Source of the DNA: Rhodovulum sp. ES.010
GTDB taxonomy: Bacteria; Pseudomonadota; Alphaproteobacteria; Rhodobacterales; Rhodobacteraceae
Reading direction: 5' to 3'
DNA: 64,000 nucleotides
Assembly (NCBI RefSeq): GCF_900142935.1
Contig: NZ_FSRS01000001.1
Span: 1,250,001-1,314,000, forward strand
In this document: piece by piece, positions 9,109 to 18,473 of the stretch
How positions within the stretch are numbered: the first letter of the stretch is position 1
Layout: each line of letters starts with the position of its first letter
Position numbers and translations under genes: made by a program
The notes under the pieces: generated by a model
Told to the model about the DNA's origin: nothing
What the model saw: only the letters and a program-made list of their open reading frames with translations
The model's database searches: none

Positions 9109-10812
9109 TCAGGAATGCTCTTCCTCGGCCGTCATGGCCAGCGCCCGCGAATAGGCCCTGAGCGCATCGACGTGAAAGAGCGCACCCAGCAGTTCGGGGT
9201 CCTGGCCCTCGGTGCCGGGGGTCACGACGGGGATGAAGCCGTAGCCCCAGGTCTCGAACTCCGGCAGCGCCTCGTGCAGCGTCGCGTCGGGCGACAGCGT
9301 CACCCCTTGCGAGATCAGCTCGTCGCAAGCCTCCCGCGAGGCGGCGTTGGCGCTGTCCCTGGCCCGCATCAGCATGCCCGCCGTGAACAGCGACCGCAGA
9401 TAGGCCTGCGGCCCCGCCGCGATCCGGGTGCCACGCCGTTCGAGCTGGGTGAGGAAGAAGGACCGGTGCACCAGCCGGCTGGCCAGCGCCGTCGACATCG
9501 AGACCGCCACCATCACCGCGAGGCCCGCCTGCCAGTCGCCTGTCAATTCGAACACGATCATCGTGGTCGAAATGGGCGCGCCCAGCACCGCTGCGGCCAC
9601 CGCGCCCATGCCGGCCATGGCATACAGCGTCTCGGCTCCGGAAACGTTCGGAAAGATCGAGGTCGCCACGATGCCGAAGGCAAAGCCGGCGAGCGCGCCC
9701 ACCATCAGCGAGGGCGAGAACATCCCGCCCCCCATCCGGCCGGCCATCGTCAGCGCCACGGCCACGCATTTCAGCAGGCAGAACACCACCGCCTCGTGAA
9801 AGAAGAGTTGCCCGGTGAGCGCCGCCGACGTCGTCTCGTAACCGACCCCGATGACATGCGGAAAGTAGATCGCCAGCGCCCCGAGGCCGAGCCCGGCCAC
9901 CGCCGGACGCAGCCAGCGCGGCATGCGCGTGCGCCGCACCACGTCGTTCGCGATGTCCTCGGCCCAGAAGATGCTGCGCATCAGAACGACCGCGACCACG
10001 CCGCAGACAACCCCGAGCAACAGGTAGGCCGGCAGTTCGAAATAGAAGTCGAGATCGCCATGCTGGGGCAGGACGAACTCGGTCACGCCGCCGAATTCCA
10101 GCCGGTTGATGACCGTGCCCGACACCGCGGCGATGGTGATCGGGGCGAAGGCATGCACCGCGAAATGCCGCAACACCACCTCGAGCGCGAAAAGCGCCCC
10201 GGCGATCGGAGCGTTGAACGAGGCCGCGATGGCGCCCGCCACCGCGCAGCCCAGCAGGTCGCGCCCGGTGATCCCGTCAGCCTGGATCCGCGCAGAGACC
10301 CAGGAGGACATCACCGCCGCCATGTGCACGACCGGCCCCTCGCGCCCGGTCGAGCCCCCGGTCGACAGCGTGATCAGCGAGGCCAGCGCCGAGGCGAGAC
10401 CGGCCTTGTGCTCGACCCGGCCCTCGTTCAGCGCCGCCCCCTCGATCACGTCGGCGACCGAGCGGACCCGGCCGTCATCGGTGAAGCGGTGCAGGATCAG
10501 CCCCACCACAAGGCCGCCGAGCACCGGGATCGCCAGGATCCAGCCCCAGTGCAGCGTTTCGGCGTAGCTGTGCAGGCGGTGCGGGTCGTCGACCCCGTAG
10601 AACGCCCTTTGCAGCGCGTCGATCCCCTTGCGGAAGCCCAGCGCGGCGAAGCCCGCGGCGATGCCGATCATCAACGCGATGAACCAGAACTGCACCTGGC
10701 TGGGGCCGCGCAGCCGCAAGACTCCCCAGGCGTTGCGCAGGGCGACGTAAGCTCTATCGATGGTTGCTATCGTTGCCCGTTGCGCGCCATCGAACACGGT
10801 TTTTCGCCTCAT
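9109..10812 (-). CDS. ClC-family chloride channel/transporter
   Basis: An inner-membrane ClC protein moving Cl- (by channel or H+/Cl- exchange). The 567-residue product has more than ten hydrophobic helices and the family signatures GGSTGREGPVVHMAA (first selectivity region plus GREGP), FNAPIAGALFALE (containing the gating-glutamate position), and GGGMFSPSLMVGALAG (GxFxP motif). A C-terminal soluble portion (about 440-567) looks like a partial CBS pair. ATG 10812 is chosen; a TTG at 10887 or ATG at 10878 would overlap the divergent gene's ribosome binding site. It is convergent with the small secreted gene and divergent from the dehydrogenase at 10899, with which it may share a control region. 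Confidence 0.92.
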   Translation of the reverse strand: MRRKTVFDGAQRATIATIDRAYVALRNAWGVLRLRGPSQVQFWFIALMIGIAAGFAALGFRKGIDALQRAFYGVDDPHRLHSYAETLHWGWILAIPVLGGLVVGLILHRFTDDGRVRSVADVIEGAALNEGRVEHKAGLASALASLITLSTGGSTGREGPVVHMAAVMSSWVSARIQADGITGRDLLGCAVAGAIAASFNAPIAGALFALEVVLRHFAVHAFAPITIAAVSGTVINRLEFGGVTEFVLPQHGDLDFYFELPAYLLLGVVCGVVAVVLMRSIFWAEDIANDVVRRTRMPRWLRPAVAGLGLGALAIYFPHVIGVGYETTSAALTGQLFFHEAVVFCLLKCVAVALTMAGRMGGGMFSPSLMVGALAGFAFGIVATSIFPNVSGAETLYAMAGMGAVAAAVLGAPISTTMIVFELTGDWQAGLAVMVAVSMSTALASRLVHRSFFLTQLERRGTRIAAGPQAYLRSLFTAGMLMRARDSANAASREACDELISQGVTLSPDATLHEALPEFETWGYGFIPVVTPGTEGQDPELLGALFHVDALRAYSRALAMTAEEEHS

Positions 10813-10898
10813 TCCCGCGGGCGTCGCGCGTCGCACTTTCCCAGGCCGCCCGTCTCGCCTAGGGTCCCCCCGGTGCATTCCCTGCAAGGAGGACTTCG

Positions 10899-12272
10899 AT
10901 GTCAGTCTCCGAAGCCCTGACCGCGCTTGAGAAAATCCTAGGCGATCGGTTGAGCCGGTCCAAGTCCGATCTGGAGCTTCACGGGCGCAGCGAGGCGTAC
11001 TTTCCCCTCACGCCGCCGGACGCGGTGGCCTATGCCGAGACGACCGACGAGGTCGCGGCGCTGGTGCGGGTCTGCGCCGAGCAGGGCTGCCCGGTGACGG
11101 GCTGGGGCGTGGGCACCTCGCTGGAGGGGCATGCGCTGGCCATGCAGGGCGGGGTCGTCGTGGACTTTGCCCGGATGAACCGGGTGATCGAGGTCCATCC
11201 CGAAGACATGGACGCCGTGGTGCAGCCCGGCATCACCCGCGAGGTCCTGAACAGCGAACTGCGCCATACCGGGCTGTTCTTCCCGGTCGATCCCGGGGCC
11301 AACGCGACGCTGGGCGGCATGGCCTCGACGCGCGCCTCGGGCACCACGACGGTGCGCTACGGCTCGATGCGGGACAACGTGCTGGGGCTGCAGGCGGTGC
11401 TGGCCGATGGCCGGGTGATCCGCACCGGCACGCGGGCGCGCAAATCGGCCTCGGGCTACGACCTGACGGGGCTCTTCGTCGGCGCGGAGGGGACGCTGGG
11501 GCTGATCACCGAACTGACGCTGCGCCTGCACGGGCAGCCCGAGGCGATCTCGGCGGCGATCTGTGCCTTCGACGCCATCGCCCCGGCGGTGGAGACGGTG
11601 ATCCAGACGATCCAGCTGGGGCTTCCGATGGCGCGGATCGAGTTCGTCGACGCGGCGACGGCGGCCGCGGTGAACGCCTATGCAGGCGCGTCCTTTCCGG
11701 AGAAACCGCACCTTCTGGTCGAGTTCCACGGATCGCGCTCGGGGGTCGCGGAACAGGCCGAGGCGTTCGGCGAGATCGTCGCCGACAATGGCGGCGCGGG
11801 GTTCGACTGGTCCTCGCGCCCGGAAGAGCGGACCGCCCTCTGGACCATGCGCCACAACGCCTACTACGCCTGCCTCGGCCTGCGGCCCGGCGCCACGGCT
11901 CTGGTGACCGATGTCTGCGTGCCGATCTCGCGCTTGGCCGAGGCGGTGCAAGAGACCCGCGCGGACATCGCGGCCTCCCCGATCCCCGGCCCGATCCTCG
12001 GCCATGTGGGCGACGGCAACTTCCACGCGATCCTGCTGGTGGAGCGCGGGAATGACATGGAGCTGGCCGAGGCGAAACGGCTTGCGCACCGGATGGTGGA
12101 GCGTGCCCTGCGGCTGGGAGGAACGGCGACGGGCGAGCACGGGATCGGCGCGGGCAAGCGGGGATACATGGCGGCCGAGCACGGGGCGGCCTGGGACGTG
12201 ATGGGCGCGATCAAGACGGCACTCGACCCTGAGGGAGTGATGAATCCCGGAAAGCTGTTGCGCGGCGCCTGA
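10899..12272 (+). CDS. FAD-linked D-lactate dehydrogenase (cytochrome) / glycolate oxidase GlcD family
   Basis: A 457-residue FAD oxidoreductase of the vanillyl-alcohol oxidase fold. The N-terminal FAD-binding domain (about 30-215) has GWGVGTSLEGHALA and VDPGANATLGGMASTRASGT. The C-terminal FAD-linked oxidase domain holds the catalytic histidine motif HVGDGNFHAI and the end signature GTGEHGIGAGKRGYM. Length and motifs fit cytochrome-linked D-lactate dehydrogenases and GlcD subunits. The absence of neighbouring glcE/glcF favours D-lactate dehydrogenase. AAGGAGG at 10886-10892 lies six bases before ATG 10899. It probably passes electrons from D-lactate to the respiratory chain at the membrane surface. 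Confidence 0.88.
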   Translation: MSVSEALTALEKILGDRLSRSKSDLELHGRSEAYFPLTPPDAVAYAETTDEVAALVRVCAEQGCPVTGWGVGTSLEGHALAMQGGVVVDFARMNRVIEVHPEDMDAVVQPGITREVLNSELRHTGLFFPVDPGANATLGGMASTRASGTTTVRYGSMRDNVLGLQAVLADGRVIRTGTRARKSASGYDLTGLFVGAEGTLGLITELTLRLHGQPEAISAAICAFDAIAPAVETVIQTIQLGLPMARIEFVDAATAAAVNAYAGASFPEKPHLLVEFHGSRSGVAEQAEAFGEIVADNGGAGFDWSSRPEERTALWTMRHNAYYACLGLRPGATALVTDVCVPISRLAEAVQETRADIAASPIPGPILGHVGDGNFHAILLVERGNDMELAEAKRLAHRMVERALRLGGTATGEHGIGAGKRGYMAAEHGAAWDVMGAIKTALDPEGVMNPGKLLRGA

Positions 12273-12606
12273 GCCGTCCCGCCCGTCCGGCACGCGGCGC
12301 CGACGGCGTGTCATGGGGGCGCGGCAGGCCCAAGGCAGGAGGGTGCTCCCGCCCCCGGCCGGCTCGGGGCTGGCGCCCCGCTTGTCCGGCGTTGGGCGTG
12401 GCGCGCAGCCTTGCGGCCGCGCGCGCCTCCGGCGGGAGTATTTCGGCCAAGAAGACGCGCAGGGCGCCGGTCGGACGGCCGTCCGCGTCGCGGCACGGGC
12501 GTGTCCGCGCACGGGGGGAGGCGGCAGGGCGCGCGGCGCCGGGACTTGCCCGTCCCAGGACCCGCGCGCGGTCAGGGGCGCGGCGATCCGGGTGCGGCCG
12601 GCGTCC
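12273..12606. other. Intergenic stretch with a common Rhodobacterales repeat-like motif
   Basis: About 330 very GC-rich bases between two convergent genes. No credible coding frame is seen. At 12424-12443 is GCGCCTCCGGCGGGAGTATT, a phrase that I recall as recurring between genes in many Rhodobacterales genomes, where it behaves like a dispersed intergenic element. No intrinsic terminator with a T tract is visible. Confidence 0.35.
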
Positions 12607-14259
12607 TCATCCCTGCAGCAGCGCGCGGGCGGCCGCGCGCGCCTCTTCGGTGATCGTGTCGCCCGACAGCATCCGGGCGATCTCGTCCACCCGCGCGCCG
12701 TCGTCGAGCGCCGCAACCGAAGACAGGGTGGCGCCGGCCTCGACGCGCTTTTCCACCCGCCAGTGATGGGCGGCCCGCGCCGCGACCTGCGGCGAGTGGG
12801 TGACCGCCAGCACCTGCGCCGTTCGGCTGAGATCGGCCAGCCGCCGCCCCACCGCGTCGGCCGTCGCCCCGCCCACGCCGCGGTCGATCTCGTCGAAGAT
12901 CAGCGTCAGCGGGCTCGTGCCCCTGGCCAGGCAGACCTTGAGCGCCAGCAGGAACCGCGAGAGTTCGCCCCCCGACGCGATCTTGTTCAACGGACCCGCC
13001 GGGGCGCCGGGATTGGTCGCCACCGTGAACGCCACCGCGTCGCGCCCGTCGGGGCCGGGTTCGGCCTCGGTGATCGCCGTGGCGAAGGCGGCGCGTTCCA
13101 GCTTGAGGGGGGCGAGCTCGTCGGCCATCGCCGCGTCGAGCCGCGCGGCCGCCGCCCGGCGGGCGGCCGTGAGCGCCGCGGCCGCCCGGTCATAGGCGGC
13201 CCCGGCGGCGTCGCGCGCGGCGCGCAGGTCGGCAAGATCGCCCTCGCCCGCATCGAGCGCCGCGAGCCGGGCGCGCAGGTCATCGGCGAAACCGCCGAGA
13301 TCGTCGGGCAGCACCCCGTGCTTGCGCGCAAGCGCCCGGATCGCGAAGAGCCGTTCCTCGGCGCTCTCCAGCGATGCCGGGTCGAACTCCAGTGCCTCGA
13401 TGCAGTCCTCCACCCCCTGCACCGCCTCGCCCAGTTCCACAAGCGCCCGTCCGAGCGCGCCGAGCGCCGGGTCGAGCCGCCCCTCGGCCCCGTCGGCCGC
13501 GCCCTCCAGCCAGCGCAAGGCATCGCCCATCCGGCCCTCGGCCCCCTCGCCCGGCCCGAGGGCGGCATGGGCCTTGGCGATATCGTCGCGGATCCGCTCT
13601 GCCGCCTGCATCATCCGCCGCCGCGCGTCCAGTTCCGCCTCTTCTCCGGGCCGCGGCGCGAGCGCGTCGAGTTCGCCGACCGCGTGGCGCAGGAACTCTT
13701 CCTCCGCTTTCAGAGTTGCCAGGCGGTCCTCGGCCTCCGCCAGGGCGCGGTCCGCCGTCGCGCGGGCGCGCCAGGTCCCGCGCACCTCGGCAAGCTCCGC
13801 ATCGAGCGCGCCGAAGGCGTCGAGCAGCGCCCGGTGGCCGCGGCGGTTCAGGAGGCCGCGGTCGTCATGCTGGCCATGCAGTTCCACCAGCGTGTCGGCC
13901 AGCGCGCGCAGGACCTCGCCGGAGGCGCGCCGGTCGTTGACCCAGGCGGTCTTGCGCCCGTCGGCGGTATTGACCCGGCGCAGGATCAATTCGTCCTCGG
14001 CGGGCAGCCCCGCCTCTTCCAGCACGGCGCGGGCCGTGTGGCCCGCGGGCAGGTCGAACACCGCCGTCACCTCGCCCTGGGCCGCCCCGGCGCGCACCAG
14101 TTCGGCCCGGCCGCGCCAGCCGAGCACGAAACCCAGCGCATCGAGCAGGATCGACTTGCCGGCCCCGGTCTCGCCGGTCAGCACATTCAGGCCGGGCTGG
14201 AACGCCAGTTCCAACCGGTCGATGATCAGCAGGTCCCGGATATCGAGACTGCGCAGCAT
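12607..14259 (-). CDS. recN: DNA repair protein RecN
   Basis: RecN is an SMC-like ATPase that acts early in double-strand break repair. The 550-residue product has the N-terminal Walker A LTGETGAGKSILLDAL (about 28-43), a central coiled-coil arm rich in Ala/Arg/Glu (about 150-360), and a C-terminal half with the ABC signature SGGELSRFLLALK and Walker B TLIFDEIDRGVGG. Length is normal for the family. ATG 14259 is the natural start (MLRSLDIRDLLII). It follows bamD by 24 bases on the same strand, in the order lpxC-bamD-recN that is common at the end of alphaproteobacterial dcw clusters. Confidence 0.95.
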   Translation of the reverse strand: MLRSLDIRDLLIIDRLELAFQPGLNVLTGETGAGKSILLDALGFVLGWRGRAELVRAGAAQGEVTAVFDLPAGHTARAVLEEAGLPAEDELILRRVNTADGRKTAWVNDRRASGEVLRALADTLVELHGQHDDRGLLNRRGHRALLDAFGALDAELAEVRGTWRARATADRALAEAEDRLATLKAEEEFLRHAVGELDALAPRPGEEAELDARRRMMQAAERIRDDIAKAHAALGPGEGAEGRMGDALRWLEGAADGAEGRLDPALGALGRALVELGEAVQGVEDCIEALEFDPASLESAEERLFAIRALARKHGVLPDDLGGFADDLRARLAALDAGEGDLADLRAARDAAGAAYDRAAAALTAARRAAAARLDAAMADELAPLKLERAAFATAITEAEPGPDGRDAVAFTVATNPGAPAGPLNKIASGGELSRFLLALKVCLARGTSPLTLIFDEIDRGVGGATADAVGRRLADLSRTAQVLAVTHSPQVAARAAHHWRVEKRVEAGATLSSVAALDDGARVDEIARMLSGDTITEEARAAARALLQG

Positions 14260-14283
14260 GCCCCCACCCTTTCGCCGGTCAGA

Positions 14284-15129
14284 TCAGAGCCACTCGCCCT
14301 GGATCATCTGGCGATAGACCGTCCGAAGCCAGCCGGTGCCGCGCGGTTCGGGCGCAAGACCCCGGCCCTTCAGCAGGTTGAAGCCATCCTGATACCACTC
14401 GGTCCCCTGGAAGTTGTAGCCGAGAATCGCGCCCGCGGTCTGCGCCTCGCCATCGAGCCCGAGCGAGAGATAGGCCTCGATCAGCCGGTAAAGCGCCTCG
14501 GGCGTGTGGGTCGTGGTCTGGAAGTCCTCGACGACGACGCGGAAGCGGTTGATGGCCGCGGTATAGTGGCCGCGCTTGAGGTAATAGCGGCCCACCTCCA
14601 TTTCCTTCGCGGCCAGATGGTCGAAGGCGAGGTCGAATTTCAGGATCGACGAACGGGCGTATTCGCTGTCGGGATAGCGCTCGATCACCGTGCGCAGCGC
14701 CTGCAGCGCCTGGAAGGTCAGCCCCTGGTCGCGCCCCACCAGATCGATCTGGTCGTAATAGGACAGCGCCAGCAGGTATTGCGCATAGGCCGCGTCCTCG
14801 TCGGCGGGGTAGAAGTCGATATAGCGTTGGGCGGCCACGCGCGCGTTTTCATAGTCGCGGTCTTGGTGATATGCGAAGGCCTGCATGATCAGCGCGCGCT
14901 TGGCCCATTCGGAATAGGGGTAAAGCCGCTCGACCTCGCCGAAGAGGCGCGCGGCCTCCTCCGGCTTGCGACGGGATTCGAGCTCGAACTCCGCCTTCTG
15001 GTAGATCTCCTGCGCGCTGAAGGTTTCGAGCGGCGGCGGGCGACGCGATCCTATGGCCCCGCAGGACGCGGTGAGCGCCAGAATCGTGATCGCCCCCACG
15101 GCCCGGATGCGCATTCTGCCGATCACCAT
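14284..15129 (-). CDS. bamD: Outer-membrane assembly lipoprotein BamD
   Basis: BamD is an essential lipoprotein of the BAM complex that inserts beta-barrel proteins into the outer membrane. The 281-residue product starts with a short basic region and a lipobox LTASC, so the mature protein begins at Cys 23 or nearby. It continues as TPR-like helical repeats (AARLFGEVERLYPYSEWA, ALRTVIERYPDSEYA, AINRFRVVVEDF), with the YPYSEWA-type motif typical of the family. Either ATG 15129 or an in-frame ATG five codons later could start it; both give a lipoprotein signal. It lies between lpxC and recN on the same strand. Confidence 0.94.
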   Translation of the reverse strand: MVIGRMRIRAVGAITILALTASCGAIGSRRPPPLETFSAQEIYQKAEFELESRRKPEEAARLFGEVERLYPYSEWAKRALIMQAFAYHQDRDYENARVAAQRYIDFYPADEDAAYAQYLLALSYYDQIDLVGRDQGLTFQALQALRTVIERYPDSEYARSSILKFDLAFDHLAAKEMEVGRYYLKRGHYTAAINRFRVVVEDFQTTTHTPEALYRLIEAYLSLGLDGEAQTAGAILGYNFQGTEWYQDGFNLLKGRGLAPEPRGTGWLRTVYRQMIQGEWL

Positions 15130-15234
15130 ATGCCTGCTACCCCATCCTCACGTCACCGCCTGCGCGATTATGCGGCTGTCCTAGCACAGATATCCGGGAG
15201 GCAAAACGCCCTTTGGGGCACGCGTTCGCTGGGG

Positions 15235-16152
15235 TCAGGCCACGGCCCGCAGATCGGCCGCGGCCAGACCGGCGCCGGGAAGGCGGTCTGCCATGGCCGG
15301 GCTGCAGGTTTCCAGCCGGAACGCGCCGGGGCGGGCAAAGACCGCGCGCAAAAGGCGGTTGGTCAGGGCGTGCCCGGCCCGTTCGCCACGATAGCGTCCG
15401 AGGATCGGGGCACCGGCCAGCGCCAGGTCGCCCAGCGCGTCCAGCATCTTGTGCCGTACCGGTTCGTCGGCGTGGCGCAGGCCGCCGGGGCTGAGCACCC
15501 GCTCGCCGTCGACCACGACAGCGTTCCGCAGCGTGCCGCCCAGCGCAAGACCGTTGGCCCGCATCGCGTCGACATCGGCGCTGCGGCAGAAGGTCCGGCT
15601 GTCGCACAACTCGCGCACGAAGCTGCCATTGGCCATGTTGAGTGCCTTGCGCTGATGGCCGATCGCGCCATCGGCGAAATCGATCTCGAACTCGATCTCG
15701 AGCGTGTCGGCCGGCGACAGGCTGGCGCGGGCGTCGCCATCGATCACCTCGACGGGTTCCAGGATGCGCAGCACCCGCGCCGGCGCGGCCAGGCGCCGCA
15801 ATCCGCGTGACAGGAACCCTTCGACGAAGGGCTGGGCCGAGCCGTCCATCACCGGAAGCTCCGGCCCGTCGATCTCGATGAGCGCGTTGTGAATGCCGCA
15901 CCCGGCAAGCGCGGCCATCAGGTGTTCGACCGTGGCGACCTCGGCCCGGGCATTCGCAAGTTTCGTGCACAGGCGGCAGGGCACGACCGCATCCCAGCGC
16001 GCGGGGATCAGCGCACGCGCGCCTTCCAGATCGGTCCGGCGGAACCAGATCCCGTATTCGGCCGAAGCGGGATGCACCGTCACCTGCACCCGCCGCCCGC
16101 TGTGGAGGCCGGTGCCGGAAAAGGAGATCGAGGATTTCAGCGTCGTCTGCAC
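15235..16152 (-). CDS. lpxC: UDP-3-O-acyl-N-acetylglucosamine deacetylase LpxC
   Basis: LpxC is the committed zinc-dependent step of lipid A synthesis in the cytoplasm. The 305-residue product shows the two-domain LpxC layout with the zinc/catalytic motifs TVEHLMAALAG, DGSAQPF and HKMLDALGDLAL near the C-terminus. Length equals the family norm. ATG 16152 opens with TTLKSSISFSGTGLHSG, the conserved first strand and loop. The 300 bases upstream hold two inverted repeats and the ftsZ terminator, so lpxC is probably transcribed from its own promoter. Confidence 0.96.
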   Translation of the reverse strand: MQTTLKSSISFSGTGLHSGRRVQVTVHPASAEYGIWFRRTDLEGARALIPARWDAVVPCRLCTKLANARAEVATVEHLMAALAGCGIHNALIEIDGPELPVMDGSAQPFVEGFLSRGLRRLAAPARVLRILEPVEVIDGDARASLSPADTLEIEFEIDFADGAIGHQRKALNMANGSFVRELCDSRTFCRSADVDAMRANGLALGGTLRNAVVVDGERVLSPGGLRHADEPVRHKMLDALGDLALAGAPILGRYRGERAGHALTNRLLRAVFARPGAFRLETCSPAMADRLPGAGLAAADLRAVA

Positions 16153-16216
16153 GGGGTCACCTGCTCATGTCGCCCGGGCTTCGCGTGGCCCGGCAAGTCT
16201 GACCTAAGCCTGCGGC

Positions 16217-16289
16217 GAATTGTACACAATTCAAACTTTGCAACCGTCTGAAACATCGGCCCCGCCGATTCGGCATATTCTCGCCGAAT
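16217..16289. promoter_or_regulatory. Two inverted repeats upstream of lpxC
   Basis: GAATTG-TACA-CAATTC at 16217-16232 is a perfect palindrome, and ATTCGGC (16268-16274) pairs with GCCGAAT (16283-16289). Both fall 65-140 bases upstream of the lpxC start in an AT-richer patch. The first overlaps a TACAAT -10-like hexamer on the minus strand (16224-16219). They may be operator sites or leader hairpins; the regulator is unknown. Confidence 0.4.
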
Positions 16290-16410
16290 GGCCAGGATAT
16301 TGTTTTGCAGCCATTTTTCCGGCCCTCGACGCTGGCGCCTGTCCGGCGTCACCGGACGGCTGTTTCACGGTGTAACGAAACCGGCCGCCTCCGTGAACGG
16401 CACCTGACAC

Positions 16411-16437
16411 GAAAAAGGGGCCGGCGAACCGGCCCCC
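16411..16437 (-). terminator. Rho-independent terminator of ftsZ
   Basis: On the minus strand GGGGCCGG-TTCG-CCGGCCCC (16436-16417) is an 8-bp GC stem with a very stable UUCG tetraloop, followed by TTTTTC. It starts 24 bases past the ftsZ stop and marks the end of the dcw transcript before lpxC. Confidence 0.9.
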
Positions 16438-16459
16438 GTATTGCAGGCTTTCGCCCCCG

Positions 16460-18100
16460 TCAGTTCGCCTGGCGGCGCAGGAAGGCGGGAATTTCGATCC
16501 GTTCCTGCTCGGGATCGTCGTACTCCTCTTCCTCGTGCACGGGCGCGGCGCGGCCGTGCAGGGGCGGCTGCTGACGCATCGCGTGGGACGGCCGTTCGTA
16601 CCCTTCGCCCTGCCCCGACATCCGGTGGATCAGTTCGCCGATGCCGAAGCGGCCGCGGCGCGGGTCCTCGGCGCCGTGTGCGGCGGGTTGCGCCTGCGGC
16701 TGCGGCTGCTGGCGCGGCTGCGCCTGCGATTGCGGCACCTTGCCCACGGCGGCGCGCAGGCGTTCCAGCGCCTCGGGCGTCGGGGTGCCCGGCGCGCGCG
16801 GACGAGGCGCCACGAAGCCCTGCGGCTCGGGCTGATACTCCGGCTCGTCGGCCGGCTGATAGGCCGGCGGCGGCAGGCCGTCATCGGCCGTCTGCGCCAC
16901 GTGACCGCGATCGGCACCGGCGGTCGCCGGGTCGAACTCCTCGAACAGCGTCGGCTCCTCGACCGGGGCCTGGGAGACCTCGCGCACCGGTTCGGGCGCA
17001 GGGCGCTGGCGCTCGACGGCGGCGGGGCGCTGCGGTTCGCCCTGGCCGGTCGCGGTCTCGGCGACGGTCTCGGGACGCTGCAGAGGCTCGCTCATCGGGC
17101 GGCGCGGCAGCGGTGTTTCCGGCTTCTCGGCAACGCCGACGTCGATGCCGGTCGCCACGACCGAGACGCGCATCGTGCCCTCCATGTCCGGGTCGAGCGT
17201 GGAGCCGACGATGATGTTGGCATCGGCATCGACCACGTCGCGGATGCGGTTCGCCGCCTCGTCCAGTTCGAACAGGGTCAGGTCGTAGCCGCCGGTGACG
17301 TTGATCAGCACGCCGCGGGCGCCGTTCAGGCTGACTTCGTCCAGCAGCGGGTTGGCGATCGCCTTTTCGGCCGCCTGCACCGCGCGCTCTTCGCCCTCGG
17401 CCTCGCCGGTGCCCATCATCGCCTTGCCCATCTCGTCCATCACCGCGCGCACGTCGGCGAAGTCGAGGTTGATCAGGCCAGGCCGCACCATCAGGTCGGT
17501 GACGCCCTTGACACCCTGGTACAGCACATCGTCGGCCATCGAGAACGCCTCGGTGAAGGTCGTCTTCTCGTTGGCCAGGCGGAACAGGTTCTGGTTGGGG
17601 ATGATGATCAGCGTGTCGACCACCTTCTGCAGACCCTCGACGCCCTCCTCGGCCTTATGCATCCGCTTGGCGCCCTCGAACTGGAAGGGCTTGGTGACGA
17701 CGCCGACGGTCAGCACGCCGAGTTCACGCGCGGCCTGAGCGATGATCGGGGCGGCGCCGGTGCCGGTGCCGCCGCCCATGCCGGCGGTGATGAAGCACAT
17801 GTGCGCGCCGGCGAGGTGATCGACGATCTGCTCGATCGATTCCTCGGCCGCCGCAGCGCCGACCTGCGGCCGCGCGCCCGCGCCCAGCCCCTCGGTCACC
17901 TTCACGCCCATCTGGATGCGCGCCGGCGCATTGGATTGCTTGAGCGCCTGGGCATCGGTGTTCGCCACCACGAACTCCACGCCTTCCAGGCATTTCTCGA
18001 TCATGTTGTTCACGGCGTTACCGCCGGCGCCGCCGACGCCGAAGACCGTGATCCGGGGTTTCAGCTCGTCCTGCTCGGGCATGGATAGGTTCAATGTCAT
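16460..18100 (-). CDS. ftsZ: Cell division protein FtsZ
   Basis: FtsZ is the tubulin-like GTPase that forms the division ring. The 546-residue product has the GTPase domain (about 12-320) with [16 protein letters not shown], the tubulin signature [10 protein letters not shown], and the T7 loop [12 protein letters not shown] long Pro/Gln/Glu/Arg-rich linker (about 325-530) follows, then a C-terminal peptide ending [12 protein letters not shown] that serves as the docking tail for FtsA and others. The long linker is typical of Alphaproteobacteria. ATG 18100 has GGAG abutting it with no spacing, while a TTG two codons later sits six bases from GGAG; the true start could be either. It is the last gene of the division cluster before a strong terminator. 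Confidence 0.97.
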   Translation of the reverse strand: MTLNLSMPEQDELKPRITVFGVGGAGGNAVNNMIEKCLEGVEFVVANTDAQALKQSNAPARIQMGVKVTEGLGAGARPQVGAAAAEESIEQIVDHLAGAHMCFITAGMGGGTGTGAAPIIAQAARELGVLTVGVVTKPFQFEGAKRMHKAEEGVEGLQKVVDTLIIIPNQNLFRLANEKTTFTEAFSMADDVLYQGVKGVTDLMVRPGLINLDFADVRAVMDEMGKAMMGTGEAEGEERAVQAAEKAIANPLLDEVSLNGARGVLINVTGGYDLTLFELDEAANRIRDVVDADANIIVGSTLDPDMEGTMRVSVVATGIDVGVAEKPETPLPRRPMSEPLQRPETVAETATGQGEPQRPAAVERQRPAPEPVREVSQAPVEEPTLFEEFDPATAGADRGHVAQTADDGLPPPAYQPADEPEYQPEPQGFVAPRPRAPGTPTPEALERLRAAVGKVPQSQAQPRQQPQPQAQPAAHGAEDPRRGRFGIGELIHRMSGQGEGYERPSHAMRQQPPLHGRAAPVHEEEEYDDPEQERIEIPAFLRRQAN

Positions 18101-18473
18101 CTCCGGTCCGCCTGCTGTCGTTTCTAGTGCCCCGCCGGGCATCTTTCCCCAAAATCTTGCGCCATACTACTCAAGGGCTCTGGCAGCGTCACGAAAAAAA
18201 CGTGGCATACACACAAAATCTGCACCATTCGCGGGCCATTTCTGCGGGATTTCGCCGATTTCACCACATTTGGGGGCAAAGGCGATTTGCCCGGGCACAA
18301 ATGCGATTCGCACCCCTCCGAGGCGACGGCGTCACGGCTCCCGCAGGTCGAGGGCCTTTCTTCAGCGATATTCGGGCGACTGCTCGGCCTCCCGCCGGTC
18401 CTTGTTCGTGGACCTTTCGTTCATGATAGCAGATTCTCGCCCGGTCTGTCGCGGGTTTTCTGAGCTGCCTGGG
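18101..18473. other. ftsZ leader/promoter region
   Basis: About 370 bases between ftsA and ftsZ, lower in GC than the flanking genes, with AT-rich patches around 18190-18235 (including an A7 run, ACGAAAAAAACG). It has no credible coding frame. Its size and composition suggest ftsZ has its own promoters here, as in other Alphaproteobacteria. I see no clear TTAA-N7-TTAA CtrA site or DnaA box. Confidence 0.45.

Noticed and set aside
12313..15810. 1165-codon plus-strand open frame
   Set aside because: Antisense to recN, bamD and lpxC; no start signal, and amino acid composition is that of reverse-complement GC-rich coding DNA.
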